Assembly: GCF_007483665.1 (NCBI RefSeq)
Contig: NZ_ML660189.1
Coordinates: 62,001 to 126,000 of the forward strand
Direction of reading: 5' to 3'
Length of the DNA stretch: 64,000 nt
Origin: Catellatospora sichuanensis
GTDB taxonomy: Bacteria; Actinomycetota; Actinomycetes; Mycobacteriales; Micromonosporaceae
The position numbers and the translations under genes are program-made. The notes beneath the pieces were generated by a model. That model was not told the DNA's origin. It searched no databases and saw nothing but the letters and a program-made list of their open reading frames with translations. Shown one piece after another: positions 63,902 to 64,000 of the stretch (positions within the stretch are counted from its first letter, which is position 1; every line of letters begins with the position of its first letter).

Positions 63902-64000
63902 TCAGAAGTCGCCTTCGGCGACTTGGAAGACGGTCAGGCCCAGTTCGCGCCACATGCGGACGACCTGGTTGCGGTCGTCGAGGACGGCCACCACGTACCA
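63902..64000 (-). CDS. C-terminal end of a PNKP/HAD-like protein (cut by window)
   Basis: The last 32 residues of a leftward gene end in DDRNQVVRMWRELG and VFQVAEGDF. This ending is typical of the C-terminal phosphatase (HAD) domain of polynucleotide kinase/phosphatase-like proteins. The rest lies beyond the window, so the assignment rests on a short tail only. Confidence 0.55.
   Translation of the reverse strand, partial: WYVVAVLDDRNQVVRMWRELGLTVFQVAEGDF

Overview
The window is high-GC actinobacterial chromosome. GC-rich third positions, GTG/TTG starts, many apparently leaderless starts, the argS-lysA-hom-thrC-thrB-rho order and GAAGGGCACCTTC-type palindromes all point to Micromonosporaceae. 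I infer the family from recalled gene order and repeat style; the genus is not settled by the sequence.

Layout. (1) 1-7.1 kb: cut MFS transporter, NAD-dependent epimerase, a TrmB/LuxR two-HTH regulator divergent from a 1394-aa secreted subtilase with an Asp-box propeller tail, then two strong back-to-back hairpins. (2) 7.1-15.3 kb: sugar-acid module (IlvD/EDD dehydratase divergent from a KdaD-like FAH-fold enzyme plus a serine hydrolase), murB, small proteins, and a SigE-type ECF sigma factor overlapping a membrane-anchored beta-propeller gene. (3) 15.3-39.1 kb: a large exopolysaccharide locus. It holds rmlCA divergent from rmlBD (dTDP-L-rhamnose), a polyprenyl-phosphate glycosylphosphotransferase, four glycosyltransferase-like genes, a Wzy-like polymerase, a Wzz-like protein, a secreted putative glycosidase, an acyltransferase, a PIG-L deacetylase and a flippase. 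It ends in a tight operon: ACP, acyl-AMP ligase, SGNH-like membrane protein, AcpS fused to an ACP-like domain, AsnB-type amidotransferase and an NAD-synthase-like PP-loop enzyme. This terminal module is the best candidate for an undescribed system: carrier-protein chemistry that makes an acyl or amide decoration for the polymer. (4) 39.1-44.1 kb: PAP2 phosphatase, then small accessory genes and a VapBC module with a clear operator, next to tRNA-Arg(CCG). (5) 44.1-46.5 kb: LPXTG-like surface protein and a DUF305/DUF3105 pair. (6) 46.5-58.7 kb: housekeeping block argS, lysA, hom, thrC, an MFS transporter, an SPFH protein with a small RHH-like protein, thrB and rho. (7) 58.7-64 kb: alpha/beta hydrolase, a secreted NAGPA-metallophosphoesterase fusion, a Uma2 nuclease flanked by palindromic repeats, and the 3' end of a PNKP-like gene.

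No CRISPR array, rRNA, transposase or prophage was found. Starts were chosen from RBS spacing, family alignment from memory, or a TAnnnT hexamer 6-8 nt upstream of the start codon. Function calls rest on recognised motifs, not on database searches.
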